From IMG/VR virus record IMGVR_UViG_3300049489_000171, positions 1 through 55,368 of that record: DNA of 55,368 nt; one strand, given 5' to 3'. Position numbers and translations under genes: made by a program. Below the pieces are notes generated by a model. The model was given only the letters and a program-made list of their open reading frames with translations, was not told the DNA's origin and did no database searches. Within the stretch, counting starts at the first letter, position 1. Every line of letters starts with the position of its first letter. Source of the DNA: a virus. Of the stretch, positions 20,890 to 31,600 are shown piece by piece.

Positions 20890-23232
20890 TTACGCCAGTG
20901 TTATGGGGATTCCTGCCGAAGCAGTGCCAGCGGCGCTAACAACGTACACCCAGTTTGCGCCCGCGCTCAACAACCCTTTTTGGGCTATAGCAGTTATCGA
21001 CGTATCCTCCCAAGTCAGGTGCGGCTGCACTTCACGGCGGGTACACGCAGCCCACGTCGGGGCGTTACCTATCTCTACTCGTGCGCGGGTGTTGTCTACG
21101 TAGACATTGTCCATATGCACTTCAGACCACGCCAGGTAGGAAGGTCCGCCATCAACCTCCTCGGTCGACGAGTACGCTCCGATCCAGAGATTCTGCCAGT
21201 ATGAGTCCGCAGCCGTGCGCGTTGATGTCGCATTAGCGTTGAGCTGCAACGTGATGCTCGGGCTGGTCGTGCGGTGAACAGTAACCTCGGCCACGCCGTT
21301 TGCCGTGTTCGGCGCTGACTGCTTCAGATACACCTCAAACCTGATCCACTCCCCGTTAATGAGGTCCAGTTGTGTGTCGGCGTCCCACGGCACATATTGA
21401 TCTATGCCGTTGAACCGCAACTCGCCGTTGCCTGCGTCGGGGTTGCCCATACCGATATAGACGAAAGGCGCAGAGCCTTCAGAGGCAGGCCAGAAGTCAA
21501 AAGGCTTGGTGTTCCTTGACCACGCCTGCGTCCCGGTATGCGAGAACGACGTATCCTCATACCGCCACCAATAGGTGAAGTACAGTTCGTCGCCCGTGTC
21601 GGGCATCGGCTGGTTGACTTTCAGAGCGCATGTCCACGCGCTTGCCTCGCCGCTGTTGCCCCCGTACTTCAACAGGACGTTGTTTGACCCTGCTGTACGT
21701 CGGTTCGCATTGGAGTATTTCGGTTGGTCGTGCCCAGAACTGGCAACGTCCCACGTCCATGCGGCGTCGTCCTTCCGGGTAAGCGTCGGCGGTTGCCCGT
21801 ATACGTCGGCGCCGACTACGCCGCTGGCGAAGTTGTCAAACACCAGCGGGAAGTCTGGGCGCGTTCCGAAACCAGAACCTGTAACCGTCAGGATGCCGTC
21901 GGTTATAGACGCCCCCGGAGAGCCAACAGCCTCGACAGCGATCGCCCCTGCTGACCGCACAGCAACGGCCTGCAAAGCCCCTGAGAGGCTGCGGTTGTTA
22001 GCCGCTGCATCGGCAGGCGTCGTCACTGTCCTGGCATTGGAGGCTGGCGACTGGTTGCCGTCTATGTCAAACGCCCGTACCGTGAACGTGTAAGTGGTGC
22101 TGGGGGCGAGGCCAGACGCAACTATGTCAAGATCTAGCGCCCAGTCGTGGTAGACGCCGTTGATATACAGCACATAGTGCTCGACGCCAATGTCGTCATC
22201 AGCCGCAAGATACGTAATCCTGTAACTGCTCGGCGTCACCTGCACCGGCTCGAGCTGGAACGGCGCGGTCGGCGACTGCGTATCCAACTGCGTCGTTGAG
22301 GTGAAGGTGCGCGAGATGCCAGCTATGGTGACCGTCGTAGTGACGGACTGCAATGATCCAGCGCCGGATGTATGCTGTAGCCGCACCGTTTGCCCGTTGG
22401 AAATGGTCCCCGGAGACGCCGTGTACGCGGCGCCATTAATCGAGTACGTCCCGCCAGAGACAGATATGGCGACAGGCACGTTGATGCCGGTGATCGTGGC
22501 AGGCAGGGATGTCGCGGGGATGCCTGGAAGCATCCCCGTGAGACTGGCGAAGCTGAAGTCGTTAGGGACCGCATCCGCGGGGGCGGTTGTGCTGGTAAAC
22601 ACCGCCTGCACGCCGCCGACGGTCAGTGTGCTGTTCACCGACTCGTTCACGTTCGCTGAGCTGGTGTGGCGGACCCGAACCGTGTCGTTATTGACAACCG
22701 ACCCCGCTGAGGTGGTCCACGCGCCTGCCGAGTTCTTGTCCCACTCACCGACAAGCACAGTGACAGCCACCGGCCCGTTGATGCCGGTGATCGTCACGGG
22801 GTCGGAAGTCGTCAGCGTTGATTGTGCGACACCTGTTTTCGGCGCGATAGTGAACGGGTCTGGAACCAGGTCGGTGGCGAGCGTCGAGGCGACAAGGTTG
22901 GCAGATGCTGCCGAGTCCAGTGCCGACGTATAGCCGACGACATGAAACGTGTAAGACGTTCCGGGGGTCAGGCCAGTCACGGCCCGGCTGGTGCCTGTCT
23001 GTGCCGACAGTAGCTGCCCGTCCTGGTACACCCGGTATCCAATCACCGCCAACCCGTCTGTAGACACTGAAGCGGTCCACCTGAACGTGATGGACGTCAG
23101 GCTGGTGGCTGTCACCTGCAACTCTGTCGGTGCAGTCGGCGCGGTGTTAGGCGCGGGCGGGGCTACCGGCTGGTCGGGTGTGAGCCGAGTCCTGCCCGCG
23201 AAACATCGTCTGACTGCGGCTGAAACCCACAT
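20890..23232 (-). CDS. Multi-domain adhesin-like tail protein (Fn3, beta repeats, lectin-like end)
   Basis: A 780-residue protein. An Fn3 domain (~30-115; TAPTELQVTATSLTSITFRW) is followed by two related beta repeats (DPFTIAPKTGV..., NDFSFASLTGM...), each with VTITGI-type strands. A second Fn3 domain (~320-410) and a long C-terminal beta domain follow, similar to laminin-G or polysaccharide-binding folds (YFTYWWRYEDTSF, WIRFEVYLKQ). It probably binds surface glycan on the host. It overlaps the preceding gene by one base (TGATG). Confidence 0.75.
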   Translation of the reverse strand: MWVSAAVRRCFAGRTRLTPDQPVAPPAPNTAPTAPTELQVTATSLTSITFRWTASVSTDGLAVIGYRVYQDGQLLSAQTGTSRAVTGLTPGTSYTFHVVGYTSALDSAASANLVASTLATDLVPDPFTIAPKTGVAQSTLTTSDPVTITGINGPVAVTVLVGEWDKNSAGAWTTSAGSVVNNDTVRVRHTSSANVNESVNSTLTVGGVQAVFTSTTAPADAVPNDFSFASLTGMLPGIPATSLPATITGINVPVAISVSGGTYSINGAAYTASPGTISNGQTVRLQHTSGAGSLQSVTTTVTIAGISRTFTSTTQLDTQSPTAPFQLEPVQVTPSSYRITYLAADDDIGVEHYVLYINGVYHDWALDLDIVASGLAPSTTYTFTVRAFDIDGNQSPASNARTVTTPADAAANNRSLSGALQAVAVRSAGAIAVEAVGSPGASITDGILTVTGSGFGTRPDFPLVFDNFASGVVGADVYGQPPTLTRKDDAAWTWDVASSGHDQPKYSNANRRTAGSNNVLLKYGGNSGEASAWTCALKVNQPMPDTGDELYFTYWWRYEDTSFSHTGTQAWSRNTKPFDFWPASEGSAPFVYIGMGNPDAGNGELRFNGIDQYVPWDADTQLDLINGEWIRFEVYLKQSAPNTANGVAEVTVHRTTSPSITLQLNANATSTRTAADSYWQNLWIGAYSSTEEVDGGPSYLAWSEVHMDNVYVDNTRARVEIGNAPTWAACTRREVQPHLTWEDTSITAIAQKGLLSAGANWVYVVSAAGTASAGIPITLA

Positions 23233-23639
23233 CAGAGAACCGTCAACGTGAGTGTGCCGGGGGTCACCGTGGCCCCGAGAATGATCGTGGTGTTGTCCAT
23301 CGTCAGGTCGCCCCCGCCACCTGTTGCCGTCACACTCATATCACAGACAAACACGTCAGCCGACGTGGTGAGCCGCGCCCAGGTGCACGCCGTGCCTGCC
23401 CCGCCGCTCGTGGCTGCTGCTGCCGGTAGCGCGTTGAGCGTGCCGACCGCCCCGGAGGTCGATGCGAACAGTGCGCCGGTTACAGTGAGAGTAACAAGCG
23501 GCGTCGGCGTGGTTGCGCCGTTGGCTGGCCGGGTGCCCGAACACAGCAGGAGTTTCGCGTTCGACCCTGCCGCTGCACCAATATCCGTCAGCACCGTCGA
23601 GGCGATGCTGTTTTGAAGCGTTGTTGCGAATGAGATCAT
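23232..23639 (-). CDS. Virion-associated protein, 135 aa
   Basis: Thr/Ala/Gly-rich beta protein (LLLCSGTRPANGATTPTPLV, LTTSADVFVCDMSV). This kind occurs next to spike genes in tailed phages and is usually annotated as a structural protein. Placement between the beta-helix spike and adhesin supports a tail or baseplate role, without proof. Confidence 0.65.
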   Translation of the reverse strand: MISFATTLQNSIASTVLTDIGAAAGSNAKLLLCSGTRPANGATTPTPLVTLTVTGALFASTSGAVGTLNALPAAAATSGGAGTACTWARLTTSADVFVCDMSVTATGGGGDLTMDNTTIILGATVTPGTLTLTVL

Positions 23640-23648
23640 CAGGGCTCC

Positions 23649-26111
23649 TTACGCTATCTGTTCCCACACCGAGCCGACCGCCCGATAGGCGGCCCATGTG
23701 TCAGCGGCTATAGTCGTCGCACCGTTTATCGTACCCGCTGCGGCAGACAAGGTGATGTCCCCTGCGCCCAGCCCCTGATGTTTGATGGTCACTGTCTGGC
23801 CAGGGACAAGCGCTGGGTTGGGTATCGAGAATGCCATCGTGGTCGAGGTGCGAGCGCCCAGAACCGTGGTGACACCAGGCAGCACCGCAACGCCAGATGC
23901 CGCTGTTATGGTGGCTATATAGTCGTCGTCCTTGACGGTCAGGAACCCTTGTGCGGAGTAATGCCTGACGTGCGTGCCGGCGCCGCCGCCCGTCAGACCG
24001 AAGTACGTCCCCGCCACTCTGTTTCCAGATACAAATGTCGAGCAGGTCGGGGCTGCTGTTGCAAACGCGGTAAGCGTGAATCCAGCCGCGTTGCAGGTAA
24101 AACCGACGGCAACGGCGCTCCATGCGTCTCCCGCAGTTGTTGTGTCGTTGCCAAGAACCACGTTATCGCAGACATTGATGAGATAGCTGTCAGTTGACTG
24201 TATAACGACCGTCCGGGCTGACGCTGCTCCGTCGCAGCCTGGGTTGTTTTCCCTGATCGTGTTGCCTGTGACGTTCACCGCCGCGCTGATCGAGCAGAAA
24301 ACGCCGTGCGCTGATCCATACGGAATGTCAGAAGCGTCACGCTGCCAACCATTGCGGTGCAAGCTGTTGCCAGAGATCGTACCGTTGATAGCGTATGACG
24401 TGAGGATTCCAACGGTCGGGCAATGCGTGACTGTGTTGCCGGTTACGGCGAAGTCCTCAACAGGGCCGGAAACTCCCGTACCAAAGATGAGGATGCCGTG
24501 GGCGCTGCCGAGATCGTTGTTTTTTGCTTTGTGGATGTTCGCCGAGCCATCAACGTCGTAGTCGGTGTTGTTCCACGTTTCCTGCGGGCTCAGGAAGTTG
24601 ACCACGTTACCTGACACCACAATATCGCGGGCTTCATACGCAGACTTGTCGGTGCCCACGTCAATGCCGTTGTGGTTACAGGAGCCTGCTGTCACCAGCG
24701 CGCCGTTCAGCGCGCCTGGTGCCGCCACCACGTCTGTCAAGGTAACTGTCGAACCTGTCGGCGTGCCGTTTATTGTCGTCGTGTGGACGCTGGCGTCGGA
24801 CAAAACGATGCTGATAGTGGCGTCGTCGTCCAACCCTTCTATGGACGCAACCGTTAGCGTCGCCGCGCCAGTTATCGCCGCAGCGGTCAGTGTCGTGCTG
24901 ATATTGGCGCAGAGGAACCCGTGAATCACGTTGCCGGATATATTGACGTTGCGCAGGTAGCTGTTGGCGCTGGCGTTCGACCGTACCCGCGCCTCAATAC
25001 CACTCAGGCCGCAACTGGTCAGAGTGTTGCCTCGGATCACCACGTCTGTAATCGGCTTGGAGGCTGCGCGGATGAGAATTGACGTACCGCCAGTCGCCTC
25101 GATGTGGTTGTTCTCTATGGTGATGTGCTTGTTGTTGTTGCCGCTGATCGCCGCCACGTTTGCCCAGTCAGCGTAGGCGCGATCAACGCCAACAAACTCG
25201 ATACGGTTGCCGCTGATCTTGGTGTTCTCGTTGTTCGGGACAAACAACGCCGTGGATGTCGTGTCGGATATGTAGCAGCCGTGAATGGCGAGATTCTGAC
25301 AGCCAACCACTACCCACGAATTGCCGCCGTCCTGCCGGCAGTCCATGATCTTGATGTCTGCGCCGACGATGCTTCCGCCTGTCGTTCCTGAGTCACCTAT
25401 CCCGATAAGGCCGACTGTGGCGAGGTCTGTCTCAAGCGTCAACCCTTCGACGGTCAACCGTGATACGTCGCCATCAGTCTTGTAGATAAGGCCGTTGTCA
25501 TAAGTGTAGGTGTCTGTGGCAGATGCGTCCCGAACGGTTACGCCAACGGAGGGGACATAGATCGTCGCACCGTAGCCACTGACGGTCAGCCCGTCAAAGG
25601 CTTCAATCAAGCTGGCGTCCAGCACCCTGTACCGCCCCCCTGCTCTGAACAGGAGCGTTGGCGCGATAGAACTTGCTGCCGCCGCATTACGCGCCGCTTT
25701 GATTGCTGCTGTGTCGTCTGTCGTTCCGTCGCCAGACGCGCCAAAATCGTCGACCACGAAGACTCGCTCGCTAGAGCCAATGACGATCTCCCAAGCACCA
25801 TCGGCGCGGCAGGCCAGGACAGTGGTTGAGCGGCTTTGCAACAGTATAGCCCCCGCGCCCCCTCTGATCGTGTCGCTACCATCAGGCTCCACGGTCACTG
25901 CGTATGGCGACACTCGCTGGATGGCAAACTCCATCCCTGCCACAGCAGGCGGCAGCGTCAACGTGATGGCGTTTGGCGATCCGCTGTTGGTGATCAGCGC
26001 CCCGTCTTGCGCAGCGGTCAGTACGGTGCTGGTAACGTAGTCGTATTGCGTGCCGTAGCCGGGGCCGGGATCAACGCGACCGTAGAAGCCCGTGTTGCGT
26101 GCGTTGGTCAT
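23649..26111 (-). CDS. Tailspike with right-handed beta-helix, 820 aa
   Basis: An N-terminal adaptor (MTNARNTGFYG...) leads into VDDFGASGDGTTDDTAAIKA, the usual entry of pectate-lyase-like spikes. Many short beta-helix rungs follow (NLAIHGCYISDT, ITIENNHIEATG, DVVIRGNTLTSCG). The C-terminal region (TSTTMAFSIPNPALVPGQTV) is a likely trimerisation or capping domain. It probably binds or cleaves host polysaccharide. It overlaps the neighbour spike start/stop by one base. Confidence 0.85.
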   Translation of the reverse strand: MTNARNTGFYGRVDPGPGYGTQYDYVTSTVLTAAQDGALITNSGSPNAITLTLPPAVAGMEFAIQRVSPYAVTVEPDGSDTIRGGAGAILLQSRSTTVLACRADGAWEIVIGSSERVFVVDDFGASGDGTTDDTAAIKAARNAAAASSIAPTLLFRAGGRYRVLDASLIEAFDGLTVSGYGATIYVPSVGVTVRDASATDTYTYDNGLIYKTDGDVSRLTVEGLTLETDLATVGLIGIGDSGTTGGSIVGADIKIMDCRQDGGNSWVVVGCQNLAIHGCYISDTTSTALFVPNNENTKISGNRIEFVGVDRAYADWANVAAISGNNNKHITIENNHIEATGGTSILIRAASKPITDVVIRGNTLTSCGLSGIEARVRSNASANSYLRNVNISGNVIHGFLCANISTTLTAAAITGAATLTVASIEGLDDDATISIVLSDASVHTTTINGTPTGSTVTLTDVVAAPGALNGALVTAGSCNHNGIDVGTDKSAYEARDIVVSGNVVNFLSPQETWNNTDYDVDGSANIHKAKNNDLGSAHGILIFGTGVSGPVEDFAVTGNTVTHCPTVGILTSYAINGTISGNSLHRNGWQRDASDIPYGSAHGVFCSISAAVNVTGNTIRENNPGCDGAASARTVVIQSTDSYLINVCDNVVLGNDTTTAGDAWSAVAVGFTCNAAGFTLTAFATAAPTCSTFVSGNRVAGTYFGLTGGGAGTHVRHYSAQGFLTVKDDDYIATITAASGVAVLPGVTTVLGARTSTTMAFSIPNPALVPGQTVTIKHQGLGAGDITLSAAAGTINGATTIAADTWAAYRAVGSVWEQIA

Positions 26112-28600
26112 CAGTTCATGCTCCGATCTGTTTCGTACCAGACAGCCGACCTGTACTGCAGCGTGAGGATGTCGTCTACTGTGCCTGTGAAGTTGGACCC
26201 GCCAGAGAGCTGCATCGCTGCTGCATTAACCACTGTCGAGTTACCGTTTGCGAACCGCAATTGGATCGTCTGCCCCTCAACCGCGTGACGGAACGAAGTG
26301 ATGCTTGTAGCGCCGCCGTTGTTCACCAGGAACCGGTTAAACCCGGCAACCGACGGAGTGGCTCCGGTCAGGGTTATCTCGTCTACAAGGTCGGATTTCG
26401 TGGGGATGTCGGTGAACTCTGCTACCTGAGTAAGCCCGCCATCGAACACGTTACCGGCCAACGTGATGCCTGAAGGCAGCGGCAGAGTCGCTCCGTCCAC
26501 ATACAGCGCAGAACGTATCGACGCACCGCCATCAGACCGAACACCGGATACGAAAAGCCCGGTCAGAGCGGTTGTCCCGTCTGAACCGACGATCATGTTC
26601 GATATAAAGCCGGGGTTGGACGTCCCGCAGAACGACACCACGCCGCCGGATATGGACGGGCGGGTAAGCCCTTTGAGTGATATGCCTTCCTGGGCAGCGG
26701 AGTACACTGCCAGATCCGTGCAAGTGAAGTCAGTGATGGCGCCCCCTGTGGCGTTCGCCAAAAGACCCCAGTACGAGGAATTGACGCTTCGGCAGTCATT
26801 GACGAACGGGCGCGTAAGCGCCGCAGCAAGAGAAAAGCTGCCGTCAAGAGCCGTTGGCTTGGCGCAGCAACTTCGTGCCAAACACCTTGAAAAGCCGCTA
26901 TCAACCGCAGGAAACCCCGGCAACGAGCCGTTCAGGAAGAAACCGGAAAGCCAGAACCCTGTCGCGTAGCAATCAACAGCCACACATCTTCGCGAGTACC
27001 CGTCGAACACGACCGCCCGACGACCCCCTGTCGCACCGGCAGTAAACGAGCTGTTGGACACCGTGCAGTCAACAGAGTTGATTGAGTACACCCCGTACCC
27101 GGAATCAGCGTCGGTTCCGATCAGGTTGGTAACGGCGATACGGTCGATCTTCAGCATTGACGCAGCGGAGGCATACACCGCCACGTTCAGCCCGGTTGAC
27201 GCCCCTGTGCCGCTGAACTTCATGCGGCTGATAACCGTACCGCTGCGCCCTCCGCTGGAGTAGATACCGTAATGCGCCGCAAACGACGATGTCGCTCCGC
27301 CCAATATGGCGAAATCCTCAAGCGTCACGTCATTGGCCGCAATGGAGAAAATAGCCCCTGCGTCCATTCCAGAAGACACGCCAGACTGCGTGCCAGTACC
27401 GTAGATACGCTGGCCTGCCCTTGTCACTGCCAGCGTAGTGCTGACAGTACACAGGAACGGGAAGAATACTTCGTCGGCAGCAAGCAGCGCGTTTGCGACG
27501 GCCTGTGTTGAGTCGCCCGTTGTGTTTGCCCCATACCGCCGCACGTCACCCCACGCATACGCATAGTCGGTAGGCGTGACGCCAGCAGCGATCTCGGCGG
27601 CAGACTGCGGGTAGAGCGCGGTTCCGACCTGAGCCCGACTGACGTATACGGCGTTGGAAGCCCGCCCCACGATCACCCTGATCTGGTCAGAGACAACCGG
27701 GGTAAATCCCAGCGTGATCGTGGTCGAGTTGGTCTCCGTGTAGTCAGAAGGCGACAGCAGCGCCCCGTTGAAGAACACATCGAGTTCATGCGCCCCTGGC
27801 GTGTAGGATGCTGTGGTCAGGGTGATGGTCGCGGAAGTCAGGCCAGTGAACGACTGTTCCTCGCGGTTTACCCGTGGCAGCGTGACGTCGAACACTCCCC
27901 CGATCGAGAACTCGATGATGTCCCCGGTTGTGGCAGCGGATGTCAACGTGATGAGGTTGGCTGCAGACTCGACATAATCAACGCCAACAACCAACTTCAG
28001 GCCATTGAGGTACACCGACAGATCGTAGGAGCCCGGCGTGTAGTCGGCGGGAACCGGAATGGCGGTCTGCCCCGTTACCGGATAGGACAGAAAGACGTTG
28101 TGAGTTACAGGCTGCGAAGGGTCGCCTGTGACGAACGTCGGCTCGCCGCTGGCGTTGAAGAACAAGAATTTGCTGGCGCGGGATGCTGCCGAGGCCATCT
28201 CGCCAATGGCGCCATCCTTGACCGCGCCGCGAAGCGACCGGCCGACGCGCTGCGCCAGGTCTTGAACCAGTACGACCAGCCGGTTCATCTCGGCGTTGGC
28301 GCGGGCGCTGGTCCACGGGCCACTCTGCGTGTATTCCGTGGTCCGCTCAATCGGGGTGTCGGTATAGATGGTGATGACGTCACCAGCCGAGCGCCCGGTA
28401 GCGAACACCACGTTGCCGCCGCTACTGCCCCCCGCTCCGGTGACCGTGTAGAGGGCGTTCAGCGTGCAAAGCGTGTCGTTGGAGTAAACGACAAGATCCC
28501 TGTCCTCGAAGATCGGGAAGGGGTATGGAAACACAGTCTGGCCCGCAGTCGCGGTGTACTGCTTGCGGCGAGACAGGTCGTCGAGATCGTCAAATGCCAT
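26111..28600 (-). CDS. Tail fibre/spike with T7 gp17-type N-terminus, 829 aa
   Basis: Residues 1-100 resemble the T7 tail-fibre anchoring domain (YTATAGQTVFPYPFPIFEDR, GRSAGDVITIYTDTPIERTT, SARANAEMNRLVVLVQDLA). The middle has repeated FFNGALL/YLNGLKL adaptor modules. The rest is beta-helix with VTLEDFAILGG and later rungs. It would attach to the connector and carry the second spike. A good start lies at 28600. Confidence 0.85.
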   Translation of the reverse strand: MAFDDLDDLSRRKQYTATAGQTVFPYPFPIFEDRDLVVYSNDTLCTLNALYTVTGAGGSSGGNVVFATGRSAGDVITIYTDTPIERTTEYTQSGPWTSARANAEMNRLVVLVQDLAQRVGRSLRGAVKDGAIGEMASAASRASKFLFFNASGEPTFVTGDPSQPVTHNVFLSYPVTGQTAIPVPADYTPGSYDLSVYLNGLKLVVGVDYVESAANLITLTSAATTGDIIEFSIGGVFDVTLPRVNREEQSFTGLTSATITLTTASYTPGAHELDVFFNGALLSPSDYTETNSTTITLGFTPVVSDQIRVIVGRASNAVYVSRAQVGTALYPQSAAEIAAGVTPTDYAYAWGDVRRYGANTTGDSTQAVANALLAADEVFFPFLCTVSTTLAVTRAGQRIYGTGTQSGVSSGMDAGAIFSIAANDVTLEDFAILGGATSSFAAHYGIYSSGGRSGTVISRMKFSGTGASTGLNVAVYASAASMLKIDRIAVTNLIGTDADSGYGVYSINSVDCTVSNSSFTAGATGGRRAVVFDGYSRRCVAVDCYATGFWLSGFFLNGSLPGFPAVDSGFSRCLARSCCAKPTALDGSFSLAAALTRPFVNDCRSVNSSYWGLLANATGGAITDFTCTDLAVYSAAQEGISLKGLTRPSISGGVVSFCGTSNPGFISNMIVGSDGTTALTGLFVSGVRSDGGASIRSALYVDGATLPLPSGITLAGNVFDGGLTQVAEFTDIPTKSDLVDEITLTGATPSVAGFNRFLVNNGGATSITSFRHAVEGQTIQLRFANGNSTVVNAAAMQLSGGSNFTGTVDDILTLQYRSAVWYETDRSMN

Positions 28601-28608
28601 GTGCGTTC

Positions 28609-31600
28609 CTATTTAACCTTGGCCGGTTCTTCGGCCGTAACCCGATCCCAGAAGTCCTGTGATGTGGCACCTTCAGCGCCCATCGCTTCAGCGGTCTCAC
28701 CTTCAACCGCGTTGATGATCCGACGCAGATACGCGAGGTTCTGTAATGGGACTATCTTCCGCAGCTTGTGGATGTCCGACGCGGTAAGGCTTGGCGTCAT
28801 GTCCTCGTCACTGGTGGGCCCGGTGGCGTTGCTCAACGCGAGAAAAAGGTCGGAAGCCGTACCGAACGACGGGCCGAGGAAGGTTTCAAACGGCGCGCGG
28901 TCGGAGAACCGCGACAGCCTCATCTTCGACCGAATCGGCTCCGGCATGACTGACGCCGCGGGGTCCGACAGGTCGGGCAGGAAACCCATTACACCGGACC
29001 ATGCCAATGATTCTTTGGCGACAGTCTCTGGACTCAGGTCAGGGGCGCGGCCTGCGGCTTTCTCCTTCGTGTAGTAGGTCAGCGCGCCCAGCCCCAGCAT
29101 GACAGCCAGGCCGTTAGCGGCGGCCACGTCACCGTGCGCCAGCCCCTGCGCCACCGGGATCATCAGCCGATTCACCGAGGCCATACCGAAGCTCTTGAAC
29201 TGCAGCAGTGTCTTGGCCATCTCCGAGTCCATCGTCAGCGGCAAGTCGCCCGCGCCGCGCGCGATAGCCATCTGCTCGCCGGCGTCGATGATGAACGCTT
29301 CAAACTTCTTGGCCAGCGCCTTGTCCGTCCACTCGCCCGTGGCCGCGCGCATCAGCCCATCAGTCTCGCCGTGCTTGGCGAACTGCGCCGCAACGCGCTC
29401 AAGCTCGTCGTCGGTGAACGGGATCTTGGCCCGCTGGTAAGGGGTCAACTTCTTCGGGTTCTGCGCCGCGCGGATTATCGCGTCCTGCTCGAGGATCGAC
29501 GTCAGGTTCTTGATCGTCGAGTTCCACGTCGACATCAGCGTCAGTCGCGTGAACTTGGCTGACGTGGTCCGCCCCGCGCGCTCGACGCCAGCCCAGAAGC
29601 CGGTGCCGCCGCTCAAGTCATCCGCGATGTCGGCAATGCTCCCGGTACGGGTGTCCAGAATCCAGTCAACCGCGGTGCCGAGGCGCTGGTTGTCTGCCCG
29701 AGTCATCTTGTTGTACGAGATGTTAGTCAGGAACTTGGCGGTGGCCTTGCCCGTCTTCACCAGCCCGTACTTCGAGATGACGTGGCCGTAGTCCGACAGT
29801 GACGACATGGTCTGGCCCCCCAGCAGCCGCACATAGTTGTACTGGCGGGCAATGCGCGCCGCGCGGACCCAGCCAACGTTCTCGCGCCCTGTGGGGCCGA
29901 TCTCATTCATCACCCGGCGGCGCATGCCTTCGAGGTCGCGCTGCACCTTGCCGGCTTCTTCTTTGAGCCGCTGCGCCTCTTTGTTGCTTTTCGCATTGGC
30001 GATCTTCACGTTGTAGGCTTCGTTGACCTCTTTCTTCTCGATCGCCAGATCGGTGCTGCCGAACGTCTTCCGCATTTCGATGTTCGGGGTGACCGTGCGG
30101 ATATAGCCCTGCATGACCTGCTCGAAGTCAGAGACCAGGAAAGGCTCAAGCACTTCGTCTGGAACGTCCAGAACGCGAGACTTTAACGGCCTCGGGTTGC
30201 TGATCCGGCCAAGATCCGCGCCGTTGCGCATCGTGCCGAGGATGCTGTCGATAGTGTCCTGCACAGCGCTTTCGATCTCCGCGGGGTCACGCTGGGTGTT
30301 GAGGGCTTCGCGTTGACGCTTGTCGAAGTCTTTGATCAGCGCGGCGTCGTCTGCCGCGCGCTGGGCTGCGTCTTCGGCGTCGTCGACCGCCTTGCCCAGC
30401 GCCCGTGCCTCCGTGCGCGCTCTCGCGGCGCGGACGTCAGCGGTTTCTTCCAGCCGCTTCGGGTTGTTGGTGAACCACTCGCGAAGCCGGGCGGAGAACC
30501 CCAATTGGTCTTTCATGATGGCGTTGTGGTCATAGACGCGAGGGAAGTACGACCGGGCGCCCAACGTGCCGATCTCCTCCGGCAGCACGCCCAACTCCTC
30601 GAACGCCTTGCGGTCTTCTTCAAACATCTTGCGCATGTGCCGGGCGAACTCGGACGCCTCGGAGATGTCGCTGATGTCGCCACGGCGCATGGCCTGGCTG
30701 ACTTTCACACCAAATTCGCGCAGGCTGAGGGCGTCAGCCCCGGCGCTCTGGCGGTACTTGTTGTAGGCGTGGTCAAAATTCTGCACGACGAACAAGCGGC
30801 TCTGCACCGCGCGCTGCCCGATGCGACTCTCGACGGACTGCTCCAGCGGAACCCCGCGCAGGTTCTTCTGCTTCATGAACGGTATGTTGACCAGCCGTTC
30901 CGCCAGCACCCGCGCTTCCTTGGTGCTTGAACTCAGCGTGCGGACCAGCGGGCTGATCTGGCCCATCGTGCGGGCGAGGAACTTGCCGCCTTTGGCGATG
31001 CCTTCGTCGTCAAGAGTGGTCTCGCCACCGACTCGGGCGGCGCCGACGGATGGGTTGTCGGGGGCGCCCATGTCGCGCTGCAAGTCCCGAGCCATCGTGT
31101 CGAACTCAGACTTCGGCATCCGGGTGGCCCAGGCGCCGACCGCCGAACTCAAGAACACCCCCGCGCCGACGTTGAGCAGCGAGTCTTGTATCGTCCGCAG
31201 GTCTTGCGACTCGTGCAGCGCGGCCTCGACCGTGAGGTCCGTAGCCGCGGTAGCTGCGACCGCCGCCGCGATGCGCTCGGCGCGAGAGCCCCAAGCGACC
31301 GGAGCCGCTGCCGGGATAGCCATTGACAGCAGCGTAAGCGGATCAGTGACTGCGAACGCGCCGACCAGGGCCTTGCCGAGAAACCCACTGCGAGCGACCG
31401 TCTCAACGTCCCGGCGTTCGGCGGCCTGCTTGCGGATGTGAAACGCCGTCTCCTCGGGCGACCGGCTGCGCAGGAACAGGTGAAAGTCGTCCGGGTCTAC
31501 GGACTCCAGTTGCGGGTCGGCAAACGGCGAGTAGTCTTTGATGTCCTCAAGACTCGGCGGCTTTACCCAGCCGAGGTCTTCTGCACCCAACCCACGGGCT

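Noticed and set aside
20890-28600. Diversity-generating retroelement target in the spike genes
   Set aside because: No reverse transcriptase and no template/variable repeat pair was seen.
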